From Megaustenia siamemsis (Eukaryota > Mollusca > Gastropoda > Stylommatophora > Ariophantidae): a stretch of DNA of 64,000 bases. Under the pieces are notes generated by a model that was not told the origin of the DNA, made no database searches, and saw nothing but the letters and a program-made list of their open reading frames with translations. Both the position numbers and the translations under genes were made by a program. Of this stretch, positions 10,191 through 20,145 are shown piece after piece. The DNA lies in contig JAVIAB010000024.1 of the NCBI GenBank assembly GCA_032433765.1, positions 10,853,821-10,917,820 on the forward strand. The letters are read 5' to 3'. Each line of letters starts with the position of its first letter. The stretch's first letter is position 1.

Positions 10191-10400
10191 GGACAAGAGT
10201 TTGGGTTCGATCCTGATCGACGTCTTCCAGGTTTACCCAGCCTTAAATGGGTACATGATTTCTTTTCCCTGGGAAAGTAAAGCGGTACGGACGTAATACC
10301 GACCATGTTACCACACAAATAATATCCCAAGGCTTATAACAATGGTCAGCACTAACGCCATATTGCCCATACACCACCTGGTGAACGGGGTTCTTTCTGT
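10150..10400 (+). mobile_element. SINE A copy 1 (tRNA-derived)
   Basis: Head GAGCCGCGGTAGCTCACTGG supplies the A-box region and GGGTTCGATCCTGATCGACG the B box. The body then runs ...TTACCCAGCCTTAAATGGGTAC, GGGAAAGTAAAGCGGTACGG, GTAATACCGACCA and ...GGGGTTCTTT. It is the same order as in the copies at 11,293, 34,741 and 37,827. A pol III internal promoter is inferred from the two boxes. Confidence 0.8.
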
Positions 10401-10412
10401 TTTATTTTTATT

Positions 10413-11035
10413 CAGCCCGACCTGTCCAAGAGTTACTCCTTTTAACATGTTCCACTTATCTCCGCTCAGTTTCTCATGGACTGAATGTTCCAGTCAAAGC
10501 TTATCTTTAGGTCTGCGTGTGATGTCCAACTAGGCTCAGCCCGACCTGTCCAAGAGTTACTCCCCTTTAACCTGTTCCACTTATCTCCGCTCAGTTTCTC
10601 ATGGACTGAATGTTCCAGATCAAAGCTTATCTTTAGGTCTGCGTGTGATGTCCAACTAGGCTCAGCCCGACCTGTCCAAGAGTTACTCCCCTTTAACATG
10701 TTCCACTTATCTTCGCTCAGTTTCTCATGGACTGAATGTTCCAGTCAAAGCTTATCTTTAGGTCTGCGTGTGATGTCCAACTAGGCTCAGCCCGACCTGT
10801 CCTATAGTTACTCCCCTTTAACCTGTTCCACTTATCTCCGCTCAGTTTCTCATGGACTGAATGTTCCAGTCAAAGCTTATCTTTAGGTCTGCGTGTGATG
10901 TCCAACTAGGCTCAGCCCGACCTGTCCAAGAGTTACTCCCCTTTAACATGTTCCACTTATCTCCGCTCAGTTTCTCATGGACTGAATGCTCCAGTCAAAG
11001 CTTATCTTTAGGTCTGCGTGTGATGTCCAACTAGT
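10413..11035. repeat. 125-bp minisatellite, 5 copies
   Basis: CAGCCCGACCTGTCCAAGAG starts units at 10,413, 10,537, 10,663, 10,788 and 10,913 (period 124-126). The first unit starts within a few bases of the end of SINE A copy 1, suggesting the array grew at the SINE insertion junction. ORFs on both strands here are repeat products. Confidence 0.9.
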
Positions 11036-11292
11036 CCGTCCTCCAAAGTAGGACATTCGATTGTTTACTTTGTTCTGCAATCAAACAATAGGAAGTATTT
11101 AACATTGGAGATTAAAGTTTTTTATATTCTTATTGTAGTTAACGAAATCATGGAATTATGGGGTCAAGGTTTCAGCTTTCAATTCCCTTTGATGATCAAT
11201 TTTCAAAGAATGATGACCTGCTTCTGGAAACTTAGATATGATGGGCGCTAGTTATATCCGGTATCTAACATACACAACCATCTTTTCTATAG

Positions 11293-11532
11293 AGCAGCGA
11301 ATATCTCAGTGGTTAGTCAACTGGACTACAAAGAACAAGAGGTCGGATTCAATCCTGATCGACGGCTTCCGGGTTCACCCAGCCTTAAATGGGTGCTTGA
11401 TTTTTTTTCTGAGAAAGTAAAGCGGTGCGGGTGTAATACCGACCACAATACCCCAAATATCATGTGCCGAAGGTCTGTAAAAATGATGGTCACTAACACC
11501 ATATTCCCTATAGGCCACTCCGCGTGACGGGG
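11293..11532 (+). mobile_element. SINE A copy 2 (tRNA-derived)
   Basis: A near-complete copy: head ATATCTCAGTGGTTAGTCAA, B box GGATTCAATCCTGATCGACG, then ACCCAGCCTTAAATGGGTGC, GAGAAAGTAAAGCGGTGCGG, the ATCATGTGCCGAAGGTCTGT block, CACTAACACCATATTCCCTA and an end at GGGGCTCTTTACTTG. Confidence 0.85.
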
Positions 11533-11779
11533 CTCTTTACTTGTGTCCTATATTTCTTATACTTACTTCTTCTGTCAAACTAACAATCTAAAATAGAATC
11601 AATGCGATTATTGTCAGAACATAAGTGACGTTTTAATTCTAATCTTGGACATTCTGCAGAATTTATGGCTGAGAATGCCCTGAGTTTAGTATTGTCTATT
11701 CACTTATTATTTACATTGATAGTTCATGGTAGAGGTTTCAATTGGTAACGCAAGACACACACAAGGGAAAATATCCAGC

Positions 11780-12072
11780 CAAAGACAACATTTATCAATA
11801 ATATTTGAAGAATTAAATATTATGAAGAAACAATCATCATTTTTTGGCCATGTAATGAGAAGAGAACAGCTAGAATATATTGTAACAACTGGGAAAATTG
11901 AGGGACGAAGAGATAAGAGGGAAGCAAAGAGAAAAAATACTAGACAGCTTAAGAGAATGGCTTGGCAGAAAGTCAACAACCGAAATTATAAGTAACTGTC
12001 GAGATCGAAAGTTGTGGTGAGACATGATCACCTACGCCAGCAGGCCCGGTGCTTGATGATGATGATGATGAT
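11780..12072 (+). mobile_element. LINE-a 3' fragment with GAT tail
   Basis: It encodes KKQSSFFGHVMRREQLEYIV, then TTGKIEGRR..., MAWQKVNNRN and a frame-shifted DRKLW.DMITYASRPGT, followed by (GAT)5. The pattern repeats at 13,137, 33,395, 33,975, 38,770 and 59,020, and reversed at 18,486. This is the C-terminus of a non-LTR endonuclease/reverse transcriptase with a microsatellite tail in place of poly(A), as in RTE-like elements. It is 5'-truncated and dead. Confidence 0.8.
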
Positions 12073-12149
12073 TTGAAGAATTATTGCTCGTAGCAATAAT
12101 TAAAATGAATAATAAACAGTTTCTTTGATCACGTTGAATGTACAATAGG

Positions 12150-12745
12150 AGCTCACGCTGTGGACCGTATCTCATGCTGTGGGTCGTATCTCATGCTGTG
12201 GGCCGTATCTCATGCTGTGGGTCGTACCTCATGCTGTGGGCCGTACCTCATGTTGTGGACCGTACCTCATGCTGTGGGCCGTATCTCATGCTGTGGGCCG
12301 TATCTCATGCTGTGGGCCGTATCACATGCTGTGGGCCGTATCTCATGTTGTGGATCGTACCTCATGATGTGGGCCGTATCTCATCCTGTGGACCGTATCT
12401 CATCCTGTGGACCGTATCTCATGCTGTGGACCGTATCTCATGCTGTGGGCCGTATCTCATGTTGTGGACCGTACCTCATGCTGTGGGCCGTATCTCATGC
12501 TGTGGACCGTATCTCATGCTGTGGGCCGTATCTCATGCTGTGGACCGTACCTCATGCTGTGGACCGTATCTCATGCTGTGGGCCGTATCTCATGCTGTGG
12601 GCCGTATCTCATGTTGTGGATCGTACCTCATGATGTGGGCCGTATCTCATCCTGTGGACCGTATCTCATCCTGTGGACCGTATCTCATGCTGTGGACCGT
12701 ATCTCATGCTGTGGGCCGTATCTCATGCTGTGGGCCGTATTATAG
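12150..12745. repeat. 19-bp satellite with a 14-unit higher-order repeat, about 31 copies
   Basis: CTCATGCTGTGGGCCGTAT recurs every 19 bases with point variants (GGACC, TTGTGG, GATCG, ATCCTG). The variant string TGTTGTGGATCGTACCTCATG appears at about 12,347 and 12,613, exactly 266 bases (14 units) apart with its neighbours conserved. A whole block was therefore duplicated. ORFs in all plus frames are artefacts. Confidence 0.95.
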
Positions 12746-12889
12746 ACAGTATTATAATTTCTAGAAAAAACACAATTCAGGATATCAAATTAGGTATAAA
12801 CGACAAACCAGTGTTTTTTTTTCCTCAGTTACGTGAAGCATCAGCTTTTGTCCTTATGTGAACCAACCTATACTGTTTCATCAAGGGTG

Positions 12890-13157
12890 CCTCTACGGTG
12901 TCCGCAAAACGTATTTTTCTAATTTTATCTCTATGATTCGCCCTAAGAAAATAAACTTGATTTACAGATCAAATCTCATGTTTAGGGTACCCTTTTAGTA
13001 ATATTTTGTGTAAAATCCAGGCTGCCTTATTACTTAAATGTTATACAATCCAATGATCGGCGAAAATCTAAGACTGCATACACAAATTCACTGCAACTCA
13101 TCAAATACTGTCCTAGAAAATTGAAAGACATTGTGTTCATGAATTTATGAACGGACT
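12890..13157 (+). mobile_element. MITE M2, partial copy
   Basis: Shares CTTAAATGTTATA.AATC, ATGTTTAG.G.AC and a terminal GAATTT.TGAACG.ACTAT with the right half of the inverted-repeat element at 48,508-49,112. The left terminal repeat is missing. LINE-a begins immediately after. Confidence 0.5.
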
Positions 13158-13583
13158 ATGGTTATAGTACAAAGATATGGATGTGAATCAAGGACAATAG
13201 GACAACAAGCAAGAAAATCACTGGAGTCTGTAGAAATGTGGTTTTACAGAAGAATGTTGAAAATACCATGGACAGCTAAGAAGAGTAATGAAAATGTTCT
13301 GAAAGAGGCCAAAGCAAAAAGAGAGCTAATTTCCAATATTAGGAAGAAACAATCATCATTTTTTAGCCATGTAATGAGAAGAGAAGAACTGGAATATATT
13401 GTAAAAAAACTGGGAATATTGAGGGACGAAGAGGTAGAGGGAAACAAAGAGAAAAAATAACAGACAGCTTAAGAGAATGGCTTGGCAGAATGTCAACAAC
13501 AGAAATGATAAGTAACTGTCGAGATAGAAAGTTGTGGAGAGACATGATCACCTACGCCAGCAGGCATTGTACTGGATGATGAT
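13137..13583 (+). mobile_element. LINE-a fragment
   Basis: Encodes YGCESRTIGQQARKSLESVE, MWFYRRMLKIPWTAKKSNEN, VLKEAKAKRELISNIRKKQS, SFFSHVMRREELEYIV, then after a frameshift in an A-run ...REKITDSLREWLGRMSTTEM, NCRDRKLWRDMITYASRHCT and (GATGAT). This is the longest open LINE-a C-terminal region in the window (positions about 150 residues before the stop). The catalytic reverse transcriptase core is absent. Confidence 0.8.
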
Positions 13584-13604
13584 GATGTTGGTTATAATTA
13601 TAGT

Positions 13605-14060
13605 TATTCAAAAGTCCTGGTATCAGTGTAAACGAATGACAATCCATAACTGCTCAATCGCCGTTGCCAGTGGAATCATCCGAATTAACATCTCCTCAAA
13701 TATTCAAACACGGAATGGCAGCTGCAGTCTCCATCACAGCAAAACAGCGCACGTAAACAGATATAATTCGTATCAGCACCGAAAGTGACTGCAGGGAAAT
13801 TGTCCTTCGTCATACGATATCATCATGCACCGTAGGCAATCTGAACATAGAAGCAACATCCGGATGAAAAGCACAGCTCATGGTGTGCACAGAGCACTAA
13901 ACTCAGTAGCTCCGGTAGCAAGCCGGACTTGGAATATGAGGAAACCACAACAAAGAACACTTTTCGGACAGTGCATGAACAGTTCCTGCCGCTTATCCGC
14001 CATATCAGACAGACTATGGTATCAAAAGCAACTGAAAAACCCAGGGAATGTGCAAAATAT
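13605..14060 (-). repeat. Interspersed repeat family A (minus)
   Basis: Reverse-oriented relative of 7,085-7,680. It shares CCGCCCGTGCCAGTGGAATCATCCG-type sequence, GCAGCTGCAGTCTC, the CATACGATATCATCAT block and the GGACTTGGAATATGAGGAAA end. It is diverged and has internal deletions. Confidence 0.6.
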
Positions 14061-14186
14061 TCGACATTTCTAAAAAATAGAATAGTTGAGAGAACTCAAG
14101 ACATGGATCATGTAAATGATAACTTCAAGCAGTTATTCAGCACAAGGCTACGGTCACAATATGCGATACTAATTATTTTTTTTTCC

Positions 14187-14504
14187 TTCGCCAGCTTTTA
14201 CCTCTGACGATGTTCCTAGAGACTATGAACTGAAGGTTGCGTGTTAATCCATTTTTCCCTGGCAGCCGTGTGCACAGGGGTCCCTCGCCGCACAGGCAGA
14301 TAACTCCGACTCCGGAGATACTCATTTTTTGTATGTCCATGAGTAATTGACGTTTCAAGCCGGGCCTCGCTGCTGAGACCAGGGGTGGTTGCTGCAGAGA
14401 AAAATCTTAATTAAAAAATCCCATCCGGTGTAGCCGGGAATTGAACCCACAACCTCTCTGTCTTGAGGCCGGCGTCTTGCATCGAGACCAACCAATCCCC
14501 CATT
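14187..14504 (-). mobile_element. SINE B copy 1 (tRNA-derived)
   Basis: On the minus strand: head GATTGGTTGGTCTCGATGCA (A-box region), B box GGGTTCAATTCCCGGCTACA, body with CCTCGCCGCACAGGCAG (complement), TTAACACGCAA.CTTCAGT and a 3' end near AAAAGCTGGCGAAGG. The same order is found at 40,668-40,975 and 46,145-46,480. Minus-strand ORFs crossing it are incidental. Confidence 0.8.
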
Positions 14505-14539
14505 ATATACCCGTCGATACTTATGAATACGTTTCGCCA

Positions 14540-14912
14540 GCGATTCGCTGTCTATCAAATCTTGATACAAGTTGTCAGCGACCCACAACTGATGGCTTGC
14601 GGTGAACCAAAACAATCCAGACCCTGCTCCACCTCTCCGTGGTGCCTCCAGTAACAAACCTACCTGTCTAGTTTGGCCAAGCGAGCAGGGATCGAAGAGG
14701 GAAGACACCCCGGTACTGAAAAATGTCGTGCTGAAGTCGGATGTGTTGGGCCGAAAGGCGGAAATATAACATTTATGCTGCAAACCACAACACAACGCAG
14801 ACACGTCCACTACGTCCTTGTAAGTGCGGATGATGAAGAGGAATATTCTAGTCTACCACGATACTCTAGAATACTTTAGTCATCAGGCGAACGCAACCAA
14901 CCAACCAACCAA
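14540..14912 (+). repeat. Interspersed repeat F with AACC tail, copy 1
   Basis: Shares GTC.TCAGCGACCCACAACTG, TCCAGACCCTGCTCCACCTC, CCGGTACTGAAAAATGTCG, CACGTCCACTACGTCCTTGT and AGAATACTTTAGTCATC with 58,465-58,843, and its 3' half with 30,859-31,075 (-). It ends GGCGAACGCAACCAACCAACC. Short ORFs (ending ...YSRIL) run through it. A LINE or SINE 3' region is likely, but the parent was not identified. Confidence 0.7.
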
Positions 14913-15240
14913 ATCATGATTTTACTGGCATCTAAAAAAAAAGTTGATTTTGTCAATGATCAAGTTCAGCACCAACGTGCTAAGTATGTAGACATCAAGA
15001 GTTATCGCAATAGCATTCCAGGAACTTCCGGAAAAAAAATGGCGGTTTTTGCCGTAAGCCTCGTTATAGAGTGCATACACTAAAACAGTTTTTTGCTGTT
15101 TTCACTGGTGTTTATGCTTTTTTTTCTCTCTATTTATTCGATTTAATTGGAGTTGGAAGTGACTACGGCCATTCTCTTTTCGGTGATGTCGTTAGAAATT
15201 GTCCCCCATGCAGCCGACTAAGCTCGCACTGAAGTTCGAC
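14913..15240. other. No feature recognised
   Basis: Unique-looking sequence leading into the 122-codon ORF. It includes ATGGCGGTTTTTGCCG near 15,040 and a thymine-rich stretch. No repeat or RNA gene is seen. Confidence 0.3.
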
Positions 15241-15242
15241 CT

Positions 15243-15611
15243 TTGCTAACGCCAACCGACCATGCAAAATTAAAATGGCCTCCATGTTCTCCTGTTATTG
15301 CAAAGACTAACGCTGTTGCTCAAACTCAATTTCAAGCTAATTTCGATTCCTTTACTCTAAATGTGTGTTTGCGAGGAAACTGGATTCAGGAAGTGACTGT
15401 GTGCTCTATGATTGATGGGAGTTGTATGAAATTGTCGTCTATGTCGTGGATTAGGGCTGTACGGTTGTCGGACGTTGTCTACACAATTTGTCAACGCGCT
15501 TTGGCGGAAGCTGTGAGTGGAGCGGATATGTGGTGTTCCCGACTGCATGATACCAAATGCCATGAACAGAACAGAAGAGAAATGTCATTAATATCTGATA
15601 CTAATATATGA
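15243..15611 (+). CDS. Unrecognised 122-codon ORF with a decayed relative at 54.2 kb
   Basis: An open frame of 122 codons with mixed composition and seven Cys, including CLRGNWIQEVTVCSMIDGSC and ALAEAVSGADMW. A diverged sequence at about 54,185-54,370 encodes GNWSEEMRVFSITLL and, after an in-frame stop, VLMNAATRVGADM in the same order. The family is therefore repeated in the genome and probably belongs to a mobile element or a small gene family. No signal peptide, membrane span or known domain was recognised. Confidence 0.35.
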   Translation: MLTPTDHAKLKWPPCSPVIAKTNAVAQTQFQANFDSFTLNVCLRGNWIQEVTVCSMIDGSCMKLSSMSWIRAVRLSDVVYTICQRALAEAVSGADMWCSRLHDTKCHEQNRREMSLISDTNI

Positions 15612-15970
15612 TTGCAAAACATGGAGAGTTCTAATATATGTTTTAGGCATCTTCGGCCCAAACTAAAACTACGTCACATAATAAAGTCCTCGTTTATCCT
15701 CGTCATATACAGAAGGGTGTGAATACTCGTGGTGCCAGTACATCCCTGGTTCTAAACACATATTTCCTGCTTAATATTTGAAGCAGATTATAAAGAATAA
15801 ACCACTGAGGTTCGTTCATACACAATTAAAGAAACACTTAATTGTAATTTATTATAACGATTTGTTTAAGTTTATATTCATTTTCTTGCCATTTGAAGTC
15901 ATTTACTTACTTCTATTGGATTATCGTGTATATAGGCAAGCTATGGACAAAATACAGTTTTAGTGCGTAT
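15612..15970. other. No feature recognised
   Basis: AT-rich sequence between the 122-codon ORF and a LINE-b fragment. Only short spurious ORFs are present. Confidence 0.3.
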
Positions 15971-15971
15971 A

Positions 15972-16398
15972 AATCACATAGCAAATGTTATATCTTCTCA
16001 ACATTTCTGTATGGTGCAGAAACATGGACATTAGACAATAAAACATGCGAGAAAAATGAAGAGTTTGAAAAGTTGATTTATAGAAAAATAGGAGACATTG
16101 GATTTAAAGAAAAGAAAACAAACGATGAAGTCTTTAAACAACTAAAAATGAAAAGAGAACTACTATACATAATTCAAACAAGATAAATGAGATTTTTGGG
16201 ACATGTTAAAAGACACAGCAGCCTAGTAAAAGTAATATTGGAAGGGAAAATACAAGGTAAAAGAGGTAGACCAAGACTAACATAAACAAATTGACAACTC
16301 AGCCTATGACAACCTACCCTATCAAAATCAAGAGACAGAAGGGAATGGCGCTCCATGTTAGCCAAACTTCGATGCTGATACGGCACCCGATGATGATG
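15972..16398 (+). mobile_element. LINE-b fragment
   Basis: Encodes CYIFSTFLYGAETWTLDNKT, a frame-damaged FEKLIYRKIGDIGFKEKKTN, DEVFKQLKMKRELLYIIQTR, stop, then MRFLGHVKRHSSLVKVILEG, KIQGKRGRPRLT and a diverged terminus ending in (GAT). It matches the window's other LINE-b copies. Dead because of the internal stop and a deletion. Confidence 0.8.
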
Positions 16399-16616
16399 CT
16401 GTGTGACGTTATCATTCACAAATAGTTCTTGACTGACATCTTTTACACTTTTGGACATTATACAAGAGTCTAGGGAATGCGTCGTTGGTGAGTTTCAGTA
16501 GCAAGATGATGTTCATAATATCGACATTTCTGTTGTGTAGGATAACTAGTGATTTGTCAACAGGAGACAAATAATAATAAATGAATATTATTAGAGAGTG
16601 AAACTTCCGAGGCGAT

Positions 16617-16990
16617 AATCAGTGAATCAATTCAGAGGAAGAGGTATGTTTACAGCACTATATGTAGTATGTTTGCCTGCAACGCAAGTATTCAGCCCTA
16701 CCCTATCTGGGAGATACTTATCTTAACAGGAAAAATATTTCTGAGCTGTGATCGCGGCCTTATGCTATAGTCATGGGAAAGCCTTCGCGAAAAGACATTG
16801 CCTACGAAGCTAATTTTTTAGTTAGCTGAGTGGCTGTGTTCCCTAGCGTTTGGCTTTTCGTGGCGAGGCGCTGTGCCACTGAGTACGGGTTCGATCCTGC
16901 TTTGGTCCATATTTTTTTCTGTTGTTGATTATTTGTCATTTTTTCCGAGTGCTGTAAACATACCTCTTCCTCTGAATTGATTCACTGATT
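16617..16990. mobile_element. MITE M1: perfect 43-bp terminal inverted repeats
   Basis: 16,617-16,659 (starting AATCAGTGAATCAATTCAGA) is the exact reverse complement of 16,948-16,990. The 288-base interior holds a tRNA-like stretch at about 16,820-16,895 and no transposase. The right flank continues TTGTCAACAGAGACA, and GATTTGTCAACAGGAGACA occurs just left of the element at about 16,552, so flanking sequence may also be duplicated. A foldback or MITE-type DNA element is inferred. Confidence 0.7.
16820..16895 (+). other. tRNA-like segment inside MITE M1
   Basis: TAGCTGAGTGGCTGTGTTCC resembles an A box and GGGTTCGATCCTG is a near-consensus B box about 50 bases downstream. No complete cloverleaf is apparent, so it is more likely a SINE head than a functional tRNA. 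Confidence 0.45.
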
Positions 16991-17045
16991 TGTCAACAGA
17001 GACATAGCAAGATCGCTCACTCTGAAAATACATCAACAGTACATA

Positions 17046-17425
17046 ATGAAAGTTTGGAATATCCCGGAAAGCAACAGAGATGGGAGTTCTCATAAGAATT
17101 GTGGGAGTTCACTGGCCAGCGACCAACGAGGGAATTCTCAAAGCTGCAAACATAAAAATAGAGCTCCTAAATACATCATAAAGAAACATTCAAAATTGTT
17201 CGGACACATCATGAGAAAGGAAAAATTGGAATATGTTGTTATAACTGGAAAAATACAGGAAATGAGTGATCACGGGCGACAAAGAGATAAAATACTGGAT
17301 AACTTTGTGTTGTTGCACGGTAAACATTCAACAATATAATGGACTCTATACACTGAGGACAGAGCATTGTGGGACAAAATGAAGGGCTACGTCAGCGGGT
17401 ACTGCACGTGACGATAATGATGAAA
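17046..17425 (+). mobile_element. Divergent LINE-a-like fragment
   Basis: Encodes KKHSKLFGHIMRKEKLEYVV, ITGKIQEMSDHGRQRDKILD and, after a stop, DRALWDKMKGYVSGYCT. This is the order of the LINE-a C-terminus with many substitutions. It ends with GATAATGATGA. Confidence 0.6.
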
Positions 17426-17429
17426 CAAT

Positions 17430-17435
17430 GACAGA

Positions 17436-17466
<31 letters not shown>

Positions 17467-17772
17467 TGCGAGAAGCGGCGTCTTAGCACGCGAGTTTTCA
17501 CTCCAATGTGATCGTCCGCCTATCCAGTAGTGTTCGGAGACTTCTGTATCGTGTCGCTTCAAGCATTGAAACTCACGATGTGAGGCGGCATTCCTCACCT
17601 TCCCAGAGTACTATCCTTTTACCCATTTCTGCCAGCTCGACCACTGGGGTATATTTTCTTTATTTCAAACCACGAGTACAAGACACTGCTCCCAGCGGGA
17701 ATCGAACAGGAGTTGTCTGAACTTCGGTAGCCCAGTCGGATGGTGAACCCAACTAGGCTACAGAGGCCCCCA
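17430..17772 (-). mobile_element. SINE C copy 1 (tRNA-derived)
   Basis: On the minus strand the head is GGGGGCCTCTGTAGCCTAGT with B box GTTCGATTCCCGCTGGG. The body contains GAATGCCGCCTCACATCGTG and GGCGGACGATCACATTGGAG, ending in TTGACC repeats (5 copies). Copies at 42,103-42,450 and 31,885-32,070 share the order, so the TTGACC motif is its 3' tail. Confidence 0.8.
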
Positions 17773-17825
17773 ATGACAGATGTGTAAGTTTAGAAGAAGC
17801 GAAGAGATTTAATCCGTGGTTCGCC

Positions 17826-18382
17826 ATCTCATCATTGAGTGCCGTCTCCGCAACGAAGGTTGGCTACCATGGAGTGCCATTTTGCTCTATCTCTTGCTTT
17901 GATGGTGCAGGTTGTCATCGGTTGATTTGTCCATCTTTTGATGTTACTCGTCCATGTTAATCTTGGTCTGCCTCTGCCTCTTTTACCTTGTATTTTCCCC
18001 TCCAGGATCACTTTCAGTAGGCTGTTGTGTCTTTTAACATGGCCTAAGAATCGCATTTGTCTTGTTCTAATTGTGTTCAGAAGTTCTCTTTTCATTTTTA
18101 GTTGTTTTAAGACTTTGTCGTTTGTTTTCTTTTCCTTCCATCCAATTCTACCTATTCTTCTATATATCCACATTTAAAAGGCTTCAATTCTCTGTTCTGT
18201 TTTCTTGTCTAATGTCCATGTTTCAGCACCATATAGGAATATTGAGAAGATGTAACATTTTGCTATTCTTAGTTTTAGCTCTGGTGCTATTTGTTGTGAT
18301 GTTAGTATGTCCTTCATGACATTAAAATTACTTTTTGCCATTCCTATTCTTTTGTTTATTTCAGTTGTACATCTAATAATAG
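17826..18382 (-). mobile_element. LINE-b fragment (minus)
   Basis: The minus strand encodes MWIYRRIGRIGWKEKKTNDK, VLKQLKMKRELLNTIRTRQM, RFLGHVKRHNSLLKVILEGK, IQGKRGRGRPRLTWTSNIKR, WTNQPMTTCTIKARDRAKWH and NLRCGDGTQ, stop. This is the cleanest LINE-b C-terminus. Upstream codons continue through WTLDKK and KCYIFSIFLYGAE to about 18,382 with a frame change. It is 5'-truncated: no reverse transcriptase motif A-C is present. Confidence 0.85.
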
Positions 18383-18485
18383 TTTTTTGTTTGTTTCAAT
18401 GAATTCACTTATTCATATGGAAAATATGGGGTATCTGATAGATCATGCAAGAGTATCAGGGATATATTTAATCATTAAATACTTG

Positions 18486-18790
18486 CTCATCATCATGTTC
18501 AATGCCTGCTGGCGTAGGTGTTCATGTCTCTCCACAACGTTTGATCGCGACAGTTATTTATCATTTCTGTTGTTGACCTTCAGCCAAGCCATTCTCTTAA
18601 GCTGTCTGGTATCTTTTCTCTTTGCTTCCCTCTATCGCTTCGACCCTCAATTTTCCAGTTGTCACAATATATTCCAGCTGATATCTTCTCATTACATGGC
18701 CAAAAAATGATGATTGTTTCTTCCTAATAATGGAAATTAGCTCTTTTTTTTAACTTTGGCCTCTTTCAATCCTTGCTACGTATCTAAATT
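18486..18790 (-). mobile_element. LINE-a fragment (minus)
   Basis: Reverse complement of the LINE-a 3' end: CATCATCATGTTCAATGCCTGC..., GTTGTTGACCTTCAGCCAAG, CATTCTCTTAAGCTGTCTGG and CATGGCCAAAAAATGATGAT match the copies at 11,780 and 33,975. The tail is towards lower coordinates. Confidence 0.75.
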
Positions 18791-18854
18791 GAATAATTTC
18801 TACCTCTTATCCGTTTGTCTTTTTATTCAAATTATTTACTTATAGTATAGTAAA

Positions 18855-19000
18855 CATTCCCGCTATACCCTGTTAGGCGTATGGGAAAATATGGTGTTAG
18901 TGACTGCGTTTTTTGCTAAAATCACGGCACATTTTTAGGTGATGTAGTCGGTATCACACCAGGCCCTCTTTACTTCTCAGAAAAATCTGGTACCAATTAT
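18855..19000 (-). mobile_element. SINE A partial (minus)
   Basis: Reverse complement of the SINE A body: GTGATACCGACTACATCACC, AATGTGCCGTGATTTT, CAGTCACTAACACCATAT and CCATACGCCTAACAGGG. The head is missing. The right edge TGGTACCAGATTTTTCT matches the middle of other copies. Confidence 0.65.
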
Positions 19001-19029
19001 TAGAGGCTTGTTGAACCTCTTACTATTCT

Positions 19030-19278
19030 TATAATCTTATAATGGAGGGCATGGTTTCTGTGAGATGCATAAGGGCAGACTAGGAGGAAGGTACTTTTAA
19101 GACATCAAGGAGACCTTGAATATAGCAACTGAGACAGTGAGAGATCTGGCTAGAGATAAAGAGTCTTTCACGCGGGCTGTGGTGAATGCAACTTTCTGTG
19201 AGAGTTCTTGCTAGAGACAAGAGTTTCAATCAGACGGGCTGTGGTGAACGCAACGATCTGCAAAGGACATGCGACCTG
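19030..19278 (+). mobile_element. LINE 3' end of another family leading into the GAT tract
   Basis: In shifting frames it encodes ETVRDLARDKESFTRAVVNA and again ARDKSF... with AVVNATICKGHAT, then the GATGATGAT tract. The ...LARDR..WR.AV pattern just before a tail is typical of non-LTR retrotransposon C-termini. The RAVVNAT part occurs twice, about 70 bases apart, so the end was duplicated. Confidence 0.5.
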
Positions 19279-20145
19279 ATAATGATGATGATGTTGTTTG
19301 ATGATGATGACGATGATGATAATGATAATGATGACGATTACGATGTTGTTGATGATGATGATAATGATGATGATGATAATGTTAATGGTTATGATGATGA
19401 TAATGATAATGATTATGATGATGATTATGATTATGATGATGATGATAATTATGATGATGATGATGATTATGATAATGTTTATGATTATGATGATGGTGAT
19501 GATATTGATGATGATGATTATGATAATGTTTATGATAATGATAATGATAATGATTATGATAATGATTATGATAATGATTATGATAATGATTATGATAATG
19601 ATTATGATGATGATGATGATTATGATGATGATTATGTTGATGATGATGATTATGATAATGTTTATGATTATGATGATGGTGATTATGATAATGATTATGA
19701 TGATGGTGTTGATAATGATGATGATGATTATGATAATGATTATGATAATGATTATGATGATGATTATGATGATGATGATGATGATGATGATTATGATAAT
19801 GATTATGATAATGATTATGATAATGATTATGATGATGATGATGATTATGATGATGATGATGCTGATGATACTGATGATGATGATGATAATGATGATGATG
19901 ATGACAATGATTATGATGATGATGACAATGATTATGATGATGATGATAATGATGATGATGATGATTATGATGATGATGATAATGATGATGATTATGATAA
20001 TGATTATGATGATGTTAATGATGATGATGATGTTAATGATGATGATGATGATGATGATGATGATTATGGTAATGATTATGATGATAATAATGATTATGAT
20101 GATGATAATGATTATGATGATGATGATGTTGATGATGATGATTGA
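19279..20145. repeat. GAT/TAT/AAT microsatellite, 0.87 kb
   Basis: Imperfect (GATGAT)n interspersed with TATGAT, AATGAT and GTTGAT triplets. All plus frames are nearly open and read as poly-Asp/Tyr/Asn or poly-Met/Ile, purely as a result of triplet periodicity. It abuts a LINE 3' end, whose GAT tail is the likely seed. Confidence 0.95.

Noticed and set aside
14355..14810. 151-codon minus-strand ORF
   Set aside because: It runs across two different repeats (SINE B and repeat F), so it cannot be one ancestral gene.
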